In this document: positions 1 through 6,480 of the stretch, piece by piece
Layout: every line of letters starts with the position of its first letter
How positions within the stretch are numbered: the first letter of the stretch is position 1
Origin: Erysipelotrichaceae bacterium
Lineage (GTDB): Bacteria > Bacillota_I > Bacilli_A > Erysipelotrichales > Erysipelotrichaceae
Reading direction: 5' to 3'
Assembly (NCBI GenBank): GCA_900770275.1
Contig: CAAGJS010000138.1
Location: 1 to 7,501 of the forward strand
Length of the DNA stretch: 7,501 bases
The notes under the pieces: model-generated
The model's input: only the letters and a program-made list of their open reading frames with translations
What the model was told of the DNA's origin: nothing
The model's database searches: none
Made by a program: the position numbers and the translations under genes

Positions 1-372
1 GCCTTCGGAGCATTCGTCGATATTGGTCTGCATGAGGATGGCCTGGTCCATGTGTCGCATATGTCCATGAACCGCATCTCGGATCCGAGTGAAGTCGTCA
101 GTGTCGGTGACATTGTTCATGTCTATGTCCTTGAGATTGATGAGGCAAAGCAGCGGATCGCTCTCTCGCTTCTTCCGAAGGACAAGCTTGATGCCCGTGA
201 TGCGGCATGGGCTAAGCAGCGTGAGAACCGTAAGAACGGTAATAAAAACGGCCGTAACAATCACAATAACCGCAACGGCCGTAACAATAACCAGCGCCGT
301 CCGGAGAAGAAGCCTGTTTCGATGGAAGATGCGACGGCTGCTCTGTTGGCCCGGTTTGGTTCGAAGCACTGA
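1..372 (+). CDS. tex: Tex-family S1 RNA-binding protein, C-terminal end (5'-truncated by window)
   Basis: The reading frame is open from the first base and ends at TGA 370-372, leaving 123 residues of a longer protein. Residues 1-58 are most of an S1 (OB-fold) RNA-binding domain: it begins at AFGAFVDIG, continues with DGLVHVS and then a DPSEVVSVGDIV segment, and closes with QRIALSL. This spacing and wording are typical of the last domain of Tex, a cytoplasmic nucleic-acid-binding transcription accessory protein of about 700-780 residues. Residues 75-104 form a low-complexity tail of Asn, Arg, Lys and Gly, followed by a short helix-like end (MEDATAALLARFG). The tail is basic and probably disordered, consistent with extra RNA contact, though that is inference. 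A small stand-alone S1 protein (YugI/GSP13 type) or the end of another S1 protein cannot be fully excluded because the N-terminal part is missing. An internal ATG at 52 is not the start, because the S1 fold begins upstream of it. Confidence 0.82.
   Translation, partial: AFGAFVDIGLHEDGLVHVSHMSMNRISDPSEVVSVGDIVHVYVLEIDEAKQRIALSLLPKDKLDARDAAWAKQRENRKNGNKNGRNNHNNRNGRNNNQRRPEKKPVSMEDATAALLARFGSKH
247..288 (+). repeat. Short direct repeat inside the tex Asn/Arg-rich tail
   Basis: The 15-base unit AACGGCCGTAACAAT occurs exactly at 247-261 and 274-288, with a period of 27 bases (nine codons). It encodes the repeated residues NGRNN. The flanking codons are also AAC/AAT/CGT-rich, so the tail probably grew by in-frame slippage or duplication. 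It is part of the coding region, not a mobile element. Confidence 0.75.
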
Positions 373-390
373 CTTTCAATACTATGCATG

Positions 391-425
391 AATGAGCTGT
401 GGGATAGCCTGCGGCTCATTTTTTG
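391..425 (+). terminator. Intrinsic terminator after tex
   Basis: Bases 391-403 and 408-420 form a 13-pair hairpin with a 4-base loop (ATAG at 404-407). The outer seven pairs are AATGAGC with GCTCATT, and the inner stem includes three G-U wobbles. A run of T at 419-424 follows at once. It lies 18 bases after the tex stop codon and separates tex from the transporter operon. Confidence 0.85.
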
Positions 426-460
426 TGTCTTTACGATATCTTTACCTGACCATGCACGAA

Positions 461-504
461 TCTTTTCCTCCTGTTGATAGATTGTTTAGCAGAAGGGGAA
501 AAGA
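461..504 (+). promoter_or_regulatory. Leader hairpin that would sequester the ribosome-binding site of the binding-protein gene
   Basis: The pyrimidine-rich stretch TCTTTTCC at 461-468 is the exact reverse complement of GGAAAAGA at 497-504. Two more pairs extend it (469 with 496 as a wobble, 470 with 495), giving a 10-pair stem around a 24-base loop. The right arm contains most of the likely Shine-Dalgarno segment (AAGGGGA, 493-499) of the gene starting at 507. Pairing would therefore hide the ribosome site. The pairing is seen directly; a regulatory role (ligand-, protein- or temperature-dependent) is inference, and a chance match between a C/T-rich and a G/A-rich stretch is possible. No convincing -35/-10 pair was found in the remaining leader 426-506, although a promoter should lie there because a terminator precedes it. 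Confidence 0.35.
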
Positions 505-506
505 AA

Positions 507-1595
507 ATGAACAGATATTTTAAAGTGGGTCTTGCTGGTATTCTTCTGATGGTTGCTGGATGCGGATCTTCCGGTGCCGCGACTGCTTCTACGGCTGCGA
601 CAGAAAGTACAGCCGCCGCAGCGCCTAGTGCTGCAGCGGAAGAATCAACCGCTGCGGTGACACAGGATAAGCCGCTGGTTGTCTATCTCAATGACTTTGA
701 CGATGTGATTCCGGATCTTTTCAAGCAGGCGACAGGCTACGACGTAGAAGTTGTTTCCGGCAATGGTGCAGAAACGATGAGCCGTATCGCTGCGGAAGGC
801 GACAGCCCGCAATGGGATGTTGTCTGGATCGACTCGATGTATGACGTTTACAACCTGTCCAAAGACGGCATGTTACTGACGGACTGGGAGCCGGAAAATG
901 CCGCGAATCTGACTGATTTTGCGAAGGCTCAGGTGCCGGATAACAAGTGCATGTACCCGACGGGTGCACATGCGGCTGGTGTCATTGTTTACCGCAACGA
1001 TATTTATTCGGATTCTGATGCGCCGAAGACCTATGAAGATCTGACAAATGAAAAGTATAAGGATCAGGTCGGTATGGCCGATCCGGGTGTCGCTGCTCCG
1101 GCTTATCCGTTAGCTGCGTACTTCATGGATAAACTTGGCATGGATGGCGGAAAGGAATTCTTTACGACGCTGTTCAATCAGGGACTCAAGGTCTATCCGA
1201 AGAATCCGCAGGTTGTTGCGGCACTGGCTTCGGGTGAGATCAGTGTAGCGATGCTGCAGGAGACCAATGCCTATAACATGGTTGCGGAAGGAGAACCGAT
1301 CTCCATCGTCTGGCCTCAGGATGGCGCTGCTGCTTCGGTACGTGTGGCAGCGATCAGCGCTAAGACTTCGCAGCCGGAAGTTGCTAAGGCATTCGTTAAC
1401 TTCCTGCTTGATCCTGCGACGCAGCAGGCACTTGTGGACACAGGTGACGAGGGTTATTTCTCACCGTCGGTCTCCGGAGTCAATCCGAAGGCGGACCGCG
1501 AAAAGGATCCGAAGCTCGTCGCTGCGGATGTTGAGTTCGGCGCCGAAAACGAAGCCGATATCAAGTCATGGTTCGCAGATTATTCTGCGCAGTAA
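507..1595 (+). CDS. ABC importer solute-binding lipoprotein (iron/sugar-phosphate/spermidine-type family)
   Basis: This 362-residue protein is the extracytoplasmic receptor of the importer encoded by the next two genes. Residues 1-19 are a lipoprotein signal peptide: positive start (NRYFK), hydrophobic core and lipobox VAGC with lipidated Cys19. Residues 20-54 are an Ala/Ser/Thr/Glu linker that would tether the protein to the outer face of the membrane. The binding domain begins at about 57 (LVVYLNDFDDVIPDLF) and shows the family pattern: QWDVVWIDS at 102-110, GVIVYRND near 158-165, ALASGEISVAML at 239-250 and FVNFLLDP at 296-303. Where FbpA-type ferric-binding proteins have a Tyr-Tyr pair after that ASGE segment, this protein reads QETNAYN (251-257), which argues against simple iron binding. 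The ATG at 507 was chosen over an in-frame ATG at 474 because AAGGGG lies 8 bases upstream and the signal peptide then starts normally. The ligand is unknown; sugar phosphate, another organophosphate, polyamine or thiamine-like ligands remain possible. Confidence 0.88.
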   Translation: MNRYFKVGLAGILLMVAGCGSSGAATASTAATESTAAAAPSAAAEESTAAVTQDKPLVVYLNDFDDVIPDLFKQATGYDVEVVSGNGAETMSRIAAEGDSPQWDVVWIDSMYDVYNLSKDGMLLTDWEPENAANLTDFAKAQVPDNKCMYPTGAHAAGVIVYRNDIYSDSDAPKTYEDLTNEKYKDQVGMADPGVAAPAYPLAAYFMDKLGMDGGKEFFTTLFNQGLKVYPKNPQVVAALASGEISVAMLQETNAYNMVAEGEPISIVWPQDGAAASVRVAAISAKTSQPEVAKAFVNFLLDPATQQALVDTGDEGYFSPSVSGVNPKADREKDPKLVAADVEFGAENEADIKSWFADYSAQ

Positions 1596-1601
1596 TAAGC
1601 T

Positions 1602-3284
1602 GTGAAAAGCAGAGATAACTCGGCAGCGGCAGGGGTATTCATTATCCTATTCCTCCTTGTACTCCTGCCGTTATGTGCCGTATTGTTTCAGATCATCTGT
1701 CCCGGCATGAAGCTGGAAAACTTTGATCTGAGCAATCTTGGTCTGCTCAGGGAAATATTTACTCGCCCGCTGTGGAGGCGGGCTTTCCTTGATTCTCTGG
1801 AACTGGCAGCGGGGACGACGGCACTTGGTCTGGTGCTGGCCGCGGTTCTTGCGCATATTCGTGTCCACTATGCGTTCCCCGGTTCCAGGTTCATGGACCT
1901 TGCGGCATGGATTCTGATGATTGTTCCTTCGTTCATTCTGGCGCAGGGATGGGTTTACTTTTCATCCGGCAACGGCATCGCAAAGTCGTGGCTCGGTATT
2001 TCGTGGATGAGCAGCTTTGTCTTCAGCTTTCCGGGTCTTGTGACGGTTATGGCATTGTGCAAGTTTCCGATGGCCTACATCACGATCAAGACGGCGATGG
2101 AGTGGTATCCGCAGCGTCTCATGCATGCGGCACGGATGAATGGGGCCTCATCGTTCAAGGCCTGGAAGGATGTGCAGCTTCCTTTGAGTATTCCTGCATT
2201 CTGTTCGGCGGCGATGCTCATATTCATGGATACGGTCGGTGATTATGGTCTTTCCAGTACGATTACGGCCGTCTATTCGTTCCCTACGCTTCCTTACACC
2301 ATCTACAGCGCGATCTGTCAGACGCCGGTACGCTTTGATATGGCCGGTGTACTGTCGCTGGCATTGATGATTCTGATCGTGATTGCGATGATCATTCAGT
2401 ATGCGGCCCTGGGACATCGTCACTATGACTATCTCGATAATGGGACAATCCGCACTCAGGCTCATCCTGTTTCCAGGCTGGCGACGATTCTGTTAACGAT
2501 TCTGAATGCACTCATGATTCTGATTGCGCTTGGCATTCCGATCGGATCCAATTTCATCATGTCCTTTTCCAGTTCCATCAGTATCAATCGCTTCACCTTT
2601 ACGCTGGATAATTACAAAGGTGTCTTCTCGTCGAGCTCCAGCCTGTTACCAGGCATTGGTCATTCGCTTGGCATTGCGGCAATTGCGGCATGCATCGGTC
2701 TTGTGATTGCGTTCTGCACTGCTTATGTTCTGACGTATTCACATTCTCATCTGAAGAAGGCAATCGACATGTCGACGCTGATTGCGATGGCAGTTCCTGG
2801 TGTTGTGCTTGGCATCGGCTATATCTTCGTCTGGAATCAGGACTGGCTGAAGCCGCTGGGACTGCATCTTTATGGGACGCCAGCCATTCTGGTTCTTGGC
2901 AGTACAGCTTCGGCAATTCCGTTAATCAACCGTGTCCTGGTTGGTGGAATGGCGAAGGTTCCTTCCAGCCTTCTGACGGCGGCCCGGATGCAGGGGGCAG
3001 GGTTCGTTCATAAGATGAAGACGATCCTGATACCACTGATTCACAGCAGCGTCGTATCAGCAGTGCTGTCTGCCTTCGGGGGAAGTATCTTCAATCTTGC
3101 GATTACGACGATTCTCTATCCGCCGAACTTTGCGACTCTGCCAGTGTATATCAGCGATTCCTACAATGATCTGAAGTTTGGATATGCCGCAGCGGCGACG
3201 ATTGCGTCCGGTGCGTGCATCATTGCGATCATGTTTGTGCTGCAGACGCTGCTGAATCAATCGTGGAAGAAACGGAGGGCATGA
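1602..3284 (+). CDS. Fused two-domain ABC importer permease (FbpB/AfuB-like)
   Basis: This 560-residue integral membrane protein is two type I importer permease domains joined in one chain, so one copy supplies both halves of the channel. About 12 hydrophobic segments can be read, near residues 10-32, 63-85, 97-120, 135-155, 198-215, 247-269, 294-316, 353-377, 391-410, 425-442, 480-500 and 526-548. Each half has the cytoplasmic EAA loop that contacts the ATPase: AARMNGASSF...LPL at 176-195 and AARMQGAGFV...IPL at 460-479. The only possible start is GTG 1602, because an in-frame TAA lies at 1596-1598 just before it. No clear Shine-Dalgarno sequence precedes it, so translation is probably coupled to the binding-protein gene, whose stop lies 6 bases upstream. 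Fused permeases of this length occur in iron(III), thiamine and sugar-phosphate systems, so the protein does not fix the substrate. Confidence 0.9.
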   Translation: MKSRDNSAAAGVFIILFLLVLLPLCAVLFQIICPGMKLENFDLSNLGLLREIFTRPLWRRAFLDSLELAAGTTALGLVLAAVLAHIRVHYAFPGSRFMDLAAWILMIVPSFILAQGWVYFSSGNGIAKSWLGISWMSSFVFSFPGLVTVMALCKFPMAYITIKTAMEWYPQRLMHAARMNGASSFKAWKDVQLPLSIPAFCSAAMLIFMDTVGDYGLSSTITAVYSFPTLPYTIYSAICQTPVRFDMAGVLSLALMILIVIAMIIQYAALGHRHYDYLDNGTIRTQAHPVSRLATILLTILNALMILIALGIPIGSNFIMSFSSSISINRFTFTLDNYKGVFSSSSSLLPGIGHSLGIAAIAACIGLVIAFCTAYVLTYSHSHLKKAIDMSTLIAMAVPGVVLGIGYIFVWNQDWLKPLGLHLYGTPAILVLGSTASAIPLINRVLVGGMAKVPSSLLTAARMQGAGFVHKMKTILIPLIHSSVVSAVLSAFGGSIFNLAITTILYPPNFATLPVYISDSYNDLKFGYAAAATIASGACIIAIMFVLQTLLNQSWKKRRA

Positions 3285-3287
3285 ATC

Positions 3288-4352
3288 ATGCCGATTCTTG
3301 AACTGAAAGATATCCATAAAAGCTATGGAAAGAAAGAGGTGCTGCATGGCATCAGCCTTTCCGTCGAGAAGGGAGAGGTCATCAGTGTCCTTGGACCTTC
3401 GGGCTGCGGCAAGTCGACGCTGCTCAATATCATTGCCGGGATTCTCTCGCCGGATGCGGGTGAAGTGATTCTGAACGGGACCGTCGTTTCCTCGAAGAAG
3501 AAGAATGTACCGATTGAGAAGCGGCATCTGAACATGGTGTTTCAGGATTTTGCGCTGTGGCCGCATATGACGGCAAGGGACAATATTCTCTATGGCCTCG
3601 ACTGCATGCACGCAGGTAAAGAGGAGAAGGAGAAGAAGCTCAATGAAATGGTTTCTCTTCTGCATCTGGAAGGGCTGATGGATCACTATCCACCGGAAAT
3701 GTCCGGCGGCCAGCAGCAGCGCGTAGCCATTGCCCGCTCTCTCATCAACAATCCGCAGATTCTTCTGCTTGATGAGCCGTTATGCAATCTGGATGTGCAG
3801 CTTCGCATTGAGATGCGTACCGAGATGGCTCTGCTGTTTCATCAGCTTCATACGACGGTATTCCATGTGACGCATGATCCTTCGGAAGCCTTTGCGATGG
3901 CGGATCGGATTGTGGTCATGAATCATGGCGTTATTGATCAGGTCGCAAAGCCGCAGGAGTGCTACAGCCGGCCGGCAACAGCGAATGTGGCAGGTCTCTT
4001 AGGCGCTGGCAATTCGTTTGGCGGTTTAGCGACAGAGGATAAAAGTATAGTTACTGTTGGTGATGATCAGATTTCCGTCTGCTCGTTATTGAAGGAAGGA
4101 AATTGCGGTCGGAAGGTGGAGCTTCGCTTCCGTCCCCAGGATGGCGTCTATTCGCATGTGAAAACAGACAACAGCATTCCGCTCCAGGTCATTCTGCCGG
4201 TGTTTGAAGGGGATTCGTATCGTGTGCGTGGAAAGCTTGCGGATGGAACGGAAGTGACCTTCCTGTCGAAGGAACATCTTGCAGAGGATGAAAAAGGATG
4301 GCTGCACATCGATCCTGCTAAACTGTACGCATATGAGAAAGATCCTGCTTAA
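3288..4352 (+). CDS. ABC importer ATP-binding protein (FbpC/PotA-like, with C-terminal TOBE-like region)
   Basis: This 354-residue cytoplasmic ATPase powers the importer. All nucleotide-binding elements are present: Walker A GPSGCGKST at 36-44, Q-loop Gln86 in VFQDF, signature MSGGQQQR at 138-145, Walker B ILLLDEP at 158-164, a D-loop reading CNLD where SNLD is usual, and switch His196 in VTHD. The wording around the Q-loop (NMVFQDFALWPHMT) is typical of FbpC-type ATPases. From about residue 240 a second domain follows, with VELRFRPQDG at 277-286, resembling the TOBE regulatory domain of the FbpC/MalK group. The start is ATG 3288, with GGAGGG at 3274-3279 eight bases upstream; the permease gene stops at 3284. 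The last 20 bases overlap the next gene. The enzyme looks intact; its transported substrate cannot be read from the sequence. Confidence 0.93.
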   Translation: MPILELKDIHKSYGKKEVLHGISLSVEKGEVISVLGPSGCGKSTLLNIIAGILSPDAGEVILNGTVVSSKKKNVPIEKRHLNMVFQDFALWPHMTARDNILYGLDCMHAGKEEKEKKLNEMVSLLHLEGLMDHYPPEMSGGQQQRVAIARSLINNPQILLLDEPLCNLDVQLRIEMRTEMALLFHQLHTTVFHVTHDPSEAFAMADRIVVMNHGVIDQVAKPQECYSRPATANVAGLLGAGNSFGGLATEDKSIVTVGDDQISVCSLLKEGNCGRKVELRFRPQDGVYSHVKTDNSIPLQVILPVFEGDSYRVRGKLADGTEVTFLSKEHLAEDEKGWLHIDPAKLYAYEKDPA

Positions 4353-5397
4353 GGGCGGCTATGGGGAACATGGCCGCAGCTGTTTTGTGGTTCCTTATGG
4401 AGATAACCGCTATTACATGGTTGACTGCGGCATTCTCGATACGGACAGCCATCCCAACCCGGATGTAAGTCCGGATATTCTTGAGCGGACGGATGTCATG
4501 TTTCTGACGCACTGTCATAAGGATCATACGGGTGCGTATGCGGATTTCTGTGCACGTGGATTTCATGGTGTTACCGTTGCGACGAGTACAACATTTCGCT
4601 TGGCTGGTATTCATGCGAAAAAGGAATTCTTATTAGACTTCGATCAGTATCACAATGAAACAGTCATCGGCGATCTTCATGTACGCTGTGGAAGAAGCGG
4701 ACACTGCCCGGGAGGTCTCTGGCTGGAAATTACCGATCCATTGGGAACCATCTTCTTCAGCGGCGACTATCAGGAAGATACGCTGTTTTATGCGGTGGAT
4801 CCAGTGCGGGATGTGAAGGCGCAGCTGGCGATTGTGGATTGTGCGCATGATCAGAAAATGCACAATGCAGGACAACTGCGTGATGCGCTTTGTGAGACGG
4901 TTGAAACTGCATTGAATAATGGCAGAGATATCATTCTGCCAGTCCCTCATTATGGACGGGGCTGTGAGATCATGACGCTGCTACAGGAACGTTTCTCTGA
5001 TGTGCCTGTGTATATGAATCCAAGGCTGCAGAAAGATTATTCTCTGTTTGCACAGGAATTGATCTGGCAGAAGGAACATACACCGATTCATGCATTGCCA
5101 TGGGATGAAAACGGACATGGTTTTCTTCTTTTGGGCGGTCCGCATCTGACGGATGTGAATGATCAGGCGTTTGTTCAGAGAAAAGTTGCCCAAGGTGCAC
5201 TGGTCATTCTTACCGGGCGTCTGAAACAGGACAGCTATGCATGCAGGTTGTATGAAAATGGGCAGGCGGTGCGGTGCATTTATCCGCATCATCAAAGCCG
5301 CAGTGATACGATGAATCTCGTGCAGAAAAACCGGTTCGATGTTGTTCTTCCATTTCACAACAATGAGAAGGAAGTGTGGTTCGGTACTGGCGATTGA
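4333..5397 (+). CDS. Compact MBL-fold hydrolase with beta-CASP motifs
   Basis: With the start chosen here the protein has 354 residues and no signal peptide, so it should be cytoplasmic. The N-terminal half is a metallo-beta-lactamase fold with the zinc ligands His60, His62, Asp64 and His65 (THCHKDH), His124 (GHCPGG) and Asp145 (SGDY). The second half matches the beta-CASP layout of CPSF73/RNase J-type nucleases: acidic motif A Asp169 (AIVDC), an NGRDIILPVPHYGRG segment at 196-210, a GGP/ILTG region at 268-295, motif B His320 (YPHHQS) and motif C His342 (LPFHN). The 22-residue distance from His320 to His342 equals that recalled for CPSF73. Known beta-CASP enzymes cut RNA or DNA, but most are 430-700 residues, so this is short. 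The gene overlaps the ATPase gene by 20 bases without a good ribosome site, implying coupled translation. Starts at TTG 4279 (GAAGGA nearby) or ATG 4288 are possible, but they add residues lying outside the fold. The true substrate is unknown. Confidence 0.82.
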   Translation: MRKILLKGGYGEHGRSCFVVPYGDNRYYMVDCGILDTDSHPNPDVSPDILERTDVMFLTHCHKDHTGAYADFCARGFHGVTVATSTTFRLAGIHAKKEFLLDFDQYHNETVIGDLHVRCGRSGHCPGGLWLEITDPLGTIFFSGDYQEDTLFYAVDPVRDVKAQLAIVDCAHDQKMHNAGQLRDALCETVETALNNGRDIILPVPHYGRGCEIMTLLQERFSDVPVYMNPRLQKDYSLFAQELIWQKEHTPIHALPWDENGHGFLLLGGPHLTDVNDQAFVQRKVAQGALVILTGRLKQDSYACRLYENGQAVRCIYPHHQSRSDTMNLVQKNRFDVVLPFHNNEKEVWFGTGD

Positions 5398-5424
5398 TCT
5401 TTTTCTGCGTGAGAGGAGATTTTG

Positions 5425-6363
5425 ATGAAGCGTTCGCCTGCTGAATTCTGGACAAGTTCTGCCGTCGTCTTCTGGACGGCTTTTGTGTGCTGTGCGCTGT
5501 GGGGTTCTGCTTCGCCAAGCATCAAGATCGGGTATACATTGTTTCAGATTCCTTCGGGTGATACAGCTTCACGGATTCTGTTTGCCGGAGAGCGGTTCAT
5601 GATCGCTGGTGTCATGGTGATTGCGTATTACTCGCTTCGCCATCATCGTTTGATGACGCCGCAGAAGGGAAACTGGAAATACGTCTTTGCCCTTGCAAGC
5701 ATGCAGACGATCATGCAGTATGTCTTCTTCTATATGGGATTAGCCTATACGTCCGGGGTACGGGGATCGGTCATTACCGCGATGGGTACGTTCTTTTCGA
5801 TCTTCATCTCCGTATTTGTGTTTCATTTTGAGAAGCTGACCGTCAATCGTGTCCTGGGCAGTATCATTGGTTTCCTTGGCGTGTTCAGTATTGTGACCGC
5901 TGGCGCAGAAGTATCGCATACGCCGATCACGTGGCGTGGAGAGGGAGCTGTGGTAGCTGCGGCAGTCGCAAATGCGATCTCCGGCTGTCTGATCAAGCTG
6001 TTTTCAAGAAAAGAGGATCCGGTCATTCTGAGTGGATGGCAGTTCTTTGTGGGCGGGCTGGTAATGGCACTGATCGGAAAAGGGATGGGCGGGTCCTTAT
6101 CGCCTGTTTCTTATAAAGCCTGGATCTTATTGATCTATATGGGATTCATCTCGGCAGGTGCCTATACGCTCTGGGGTCTTCTGCTGGAATACAACGATGT
6201 GAGCAGGATCACGATTCTTGGCTTCATGAATCCGGTACTTGGTGTCCTGCTATCCGCTGTTCTTCTGCAGGAAGGGAATGAGATCTTCAGTGTGCGGGGA
6301 ATCCTGTCGATGGCACTTGTGTCGCTGGGCATAATTCTCGCTAACCGGAAGGCTGCGAAATAA
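5425..6363 (+). CDS. EamA/DMT-superfamily transporter (10-TM type)
   Basis: This 312-residue membrane protein has two repeated EamA halves, roughly residues 15-158 and 173-306, each with about five hydrophobic segments. Family marks include ALWGSASPSIK at 24-34 near the first helix, and GFMNPVLGVLLSAVLLQE at 266-283, the conserved Pro-containing helix of the second half. Members move small metabolites such as amino acids or nucleotide-sugar-like compounds, usually as exporters; the cargo here cannot be told. The start is ATG 5425 with AGGAGA at 5414-5419 five bases upstream; an in-frame TTG directly before it is less likely. It lies 27 bases after the MBL gene and before a strong terminator, so it is probably the last gene of the operon. 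Its link to the importer could be removal of a breakdown product, or simply chance adjacency. Confidence 0.85.
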   Translation: MKRSPAEFWTSSAVVFWTAFVCCALWGSASPSIKIGYTLFQIPSGDTASRILFAGERFMIAGVMVIAYYSLRHHRLMTPQKGNWKYVFALASMQTIMQYVFFYMGLAYTSGVRGSVITAMGTFFSIFISVFVFHFEKLTVNRVLGSIIGFLGVFSIVTAGAEVSHTPITWRGEGAVVAAAVANAISGCLIKLFSRKEDPVILSGWQFFVGGLVMALIGKGMGGSLSPVSYKAWILLIYMGFISAGAYTLWGLLLEYNDVSRITILGFMNPVLGVLLSAVLLQEGNEIFSVRGILSMALVSLGIILANRKAAK

Positions 6364-6377
6364 AGACAAACGTTCAA

Positions 6378-6429
6378 AAAAAGTCATCTCTTCAGACTGT
6401 GGATCACACAGCTGCAGAGATGACTTTTT
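6378..6429. terminator. Bidirectional intrinsic terminator between the operon and deoD
   Basis: AAAAAGTCATCTCT at 6378-6391 is the exact reverse complement of AGAGATGACTTTTT at 6416-6429. The stem continues inward as CAG/CTG and CTGTG/CACAG, with one mismatch and one bulged A, around the loop GATCA at about 6402-6406. On the plus strand the stem ends in a T-run (6425-6429). On the minus strand the A-run 6376-6382 becomes a seven-base T-run. It can therefore end transcription of the EamA gene from the left and of deoD from the right. Confidence 0.9.
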
Positions 6430-6480
6430 CTGTTTGTTCTTATTTGTTTTTTTGTTCTGTTCTGTTTCGCCTGCTATTTT
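6430..6480. other. T/G-rich low-complexity spacer between terminator and deoD
   Basis: This spacer is almost free of A on the plus strand (A only at 6442 and 6476) and carries repeated TTTGTT/TGTTCTG-like words. On the minus strand it is the A-rich, unstructured 3' end of the deoD transcript before the terminator hairpin. No gene or other site was recognised in it. Confidence 0.5.

Larger units (their letters stand above)
507..6363 (+). other. Predicted five-gene operon: importer (binding protein, permease, ATPase), beta-CASP MBL protein, EamA transporter
   Basis: Five genes run in the same direction with gaps of 6 and 3 bases, a 20-base overlap and a 27-base gap. No terminator-like hairpin with a T-run was seen between them. 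An intrinsic terminator lies before the first gene (391-425) and another after the last (6378-6429). Co-transcription is therefore inferred from layout. The last gene has the largest gap and its own good ribosome site, so its membership is the least certain. Confidence 0.75.

Noticed and set aside
426..490. Sigma-A promoter for the operon
   Set aside because: TTTACG at 430 and TTTACC at 441 resemble -35 boxes, but no acceptable -10 lies 16-18 bases downstream of either; no site can be supported.
474..506. Upstream ATG 474 as start of the binding protein
   Set aside because: It would add 11 polar residues before the signal peptide and place the good AAGGGG ribosome site inside the coding region; ATG 507 fits both signals.
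391..506. Riboswitch in the leader
   Set aside because: The first hairpin is a simple terminator for tex, and the remaining 80 or so bases show only one local stem and no known aptamer core.
3057..3686. 209-codon open frame on the minus strand across the permease/ATPase junction
   Set aside because: It lies antisense to two clearly conserved genes, spans their junction, and its translation has no recognisable domain and is rich in His/Arg/Gln as expected of a shadow frame.
4279..4332. TTG 4279 or ATG 4288 as start of the MBL protein
   Set aside because: A GAAGGA lies suitably before TTG 4279, but the extra residues overlap the conserved end of the ATPase and precede the first strand of the MBL fold. 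Kept only as an alternative.
507..4352. Firm naming as FbpABC iron(III) importer
   Set aside because: Only the permease and ATPase look iron-type; the binding protein lacks the FbpA tyrosine pair, and no Fur-like operator was recognised in the leader.
4333..5397. PhnP-type cyclic phosphodiesterase or ordinary small MBL hydrolase
   Set aside because: The second half carries beta-CASP motifs and a length beyond that of PhnP, and no phosphonate lyase gene is in view.
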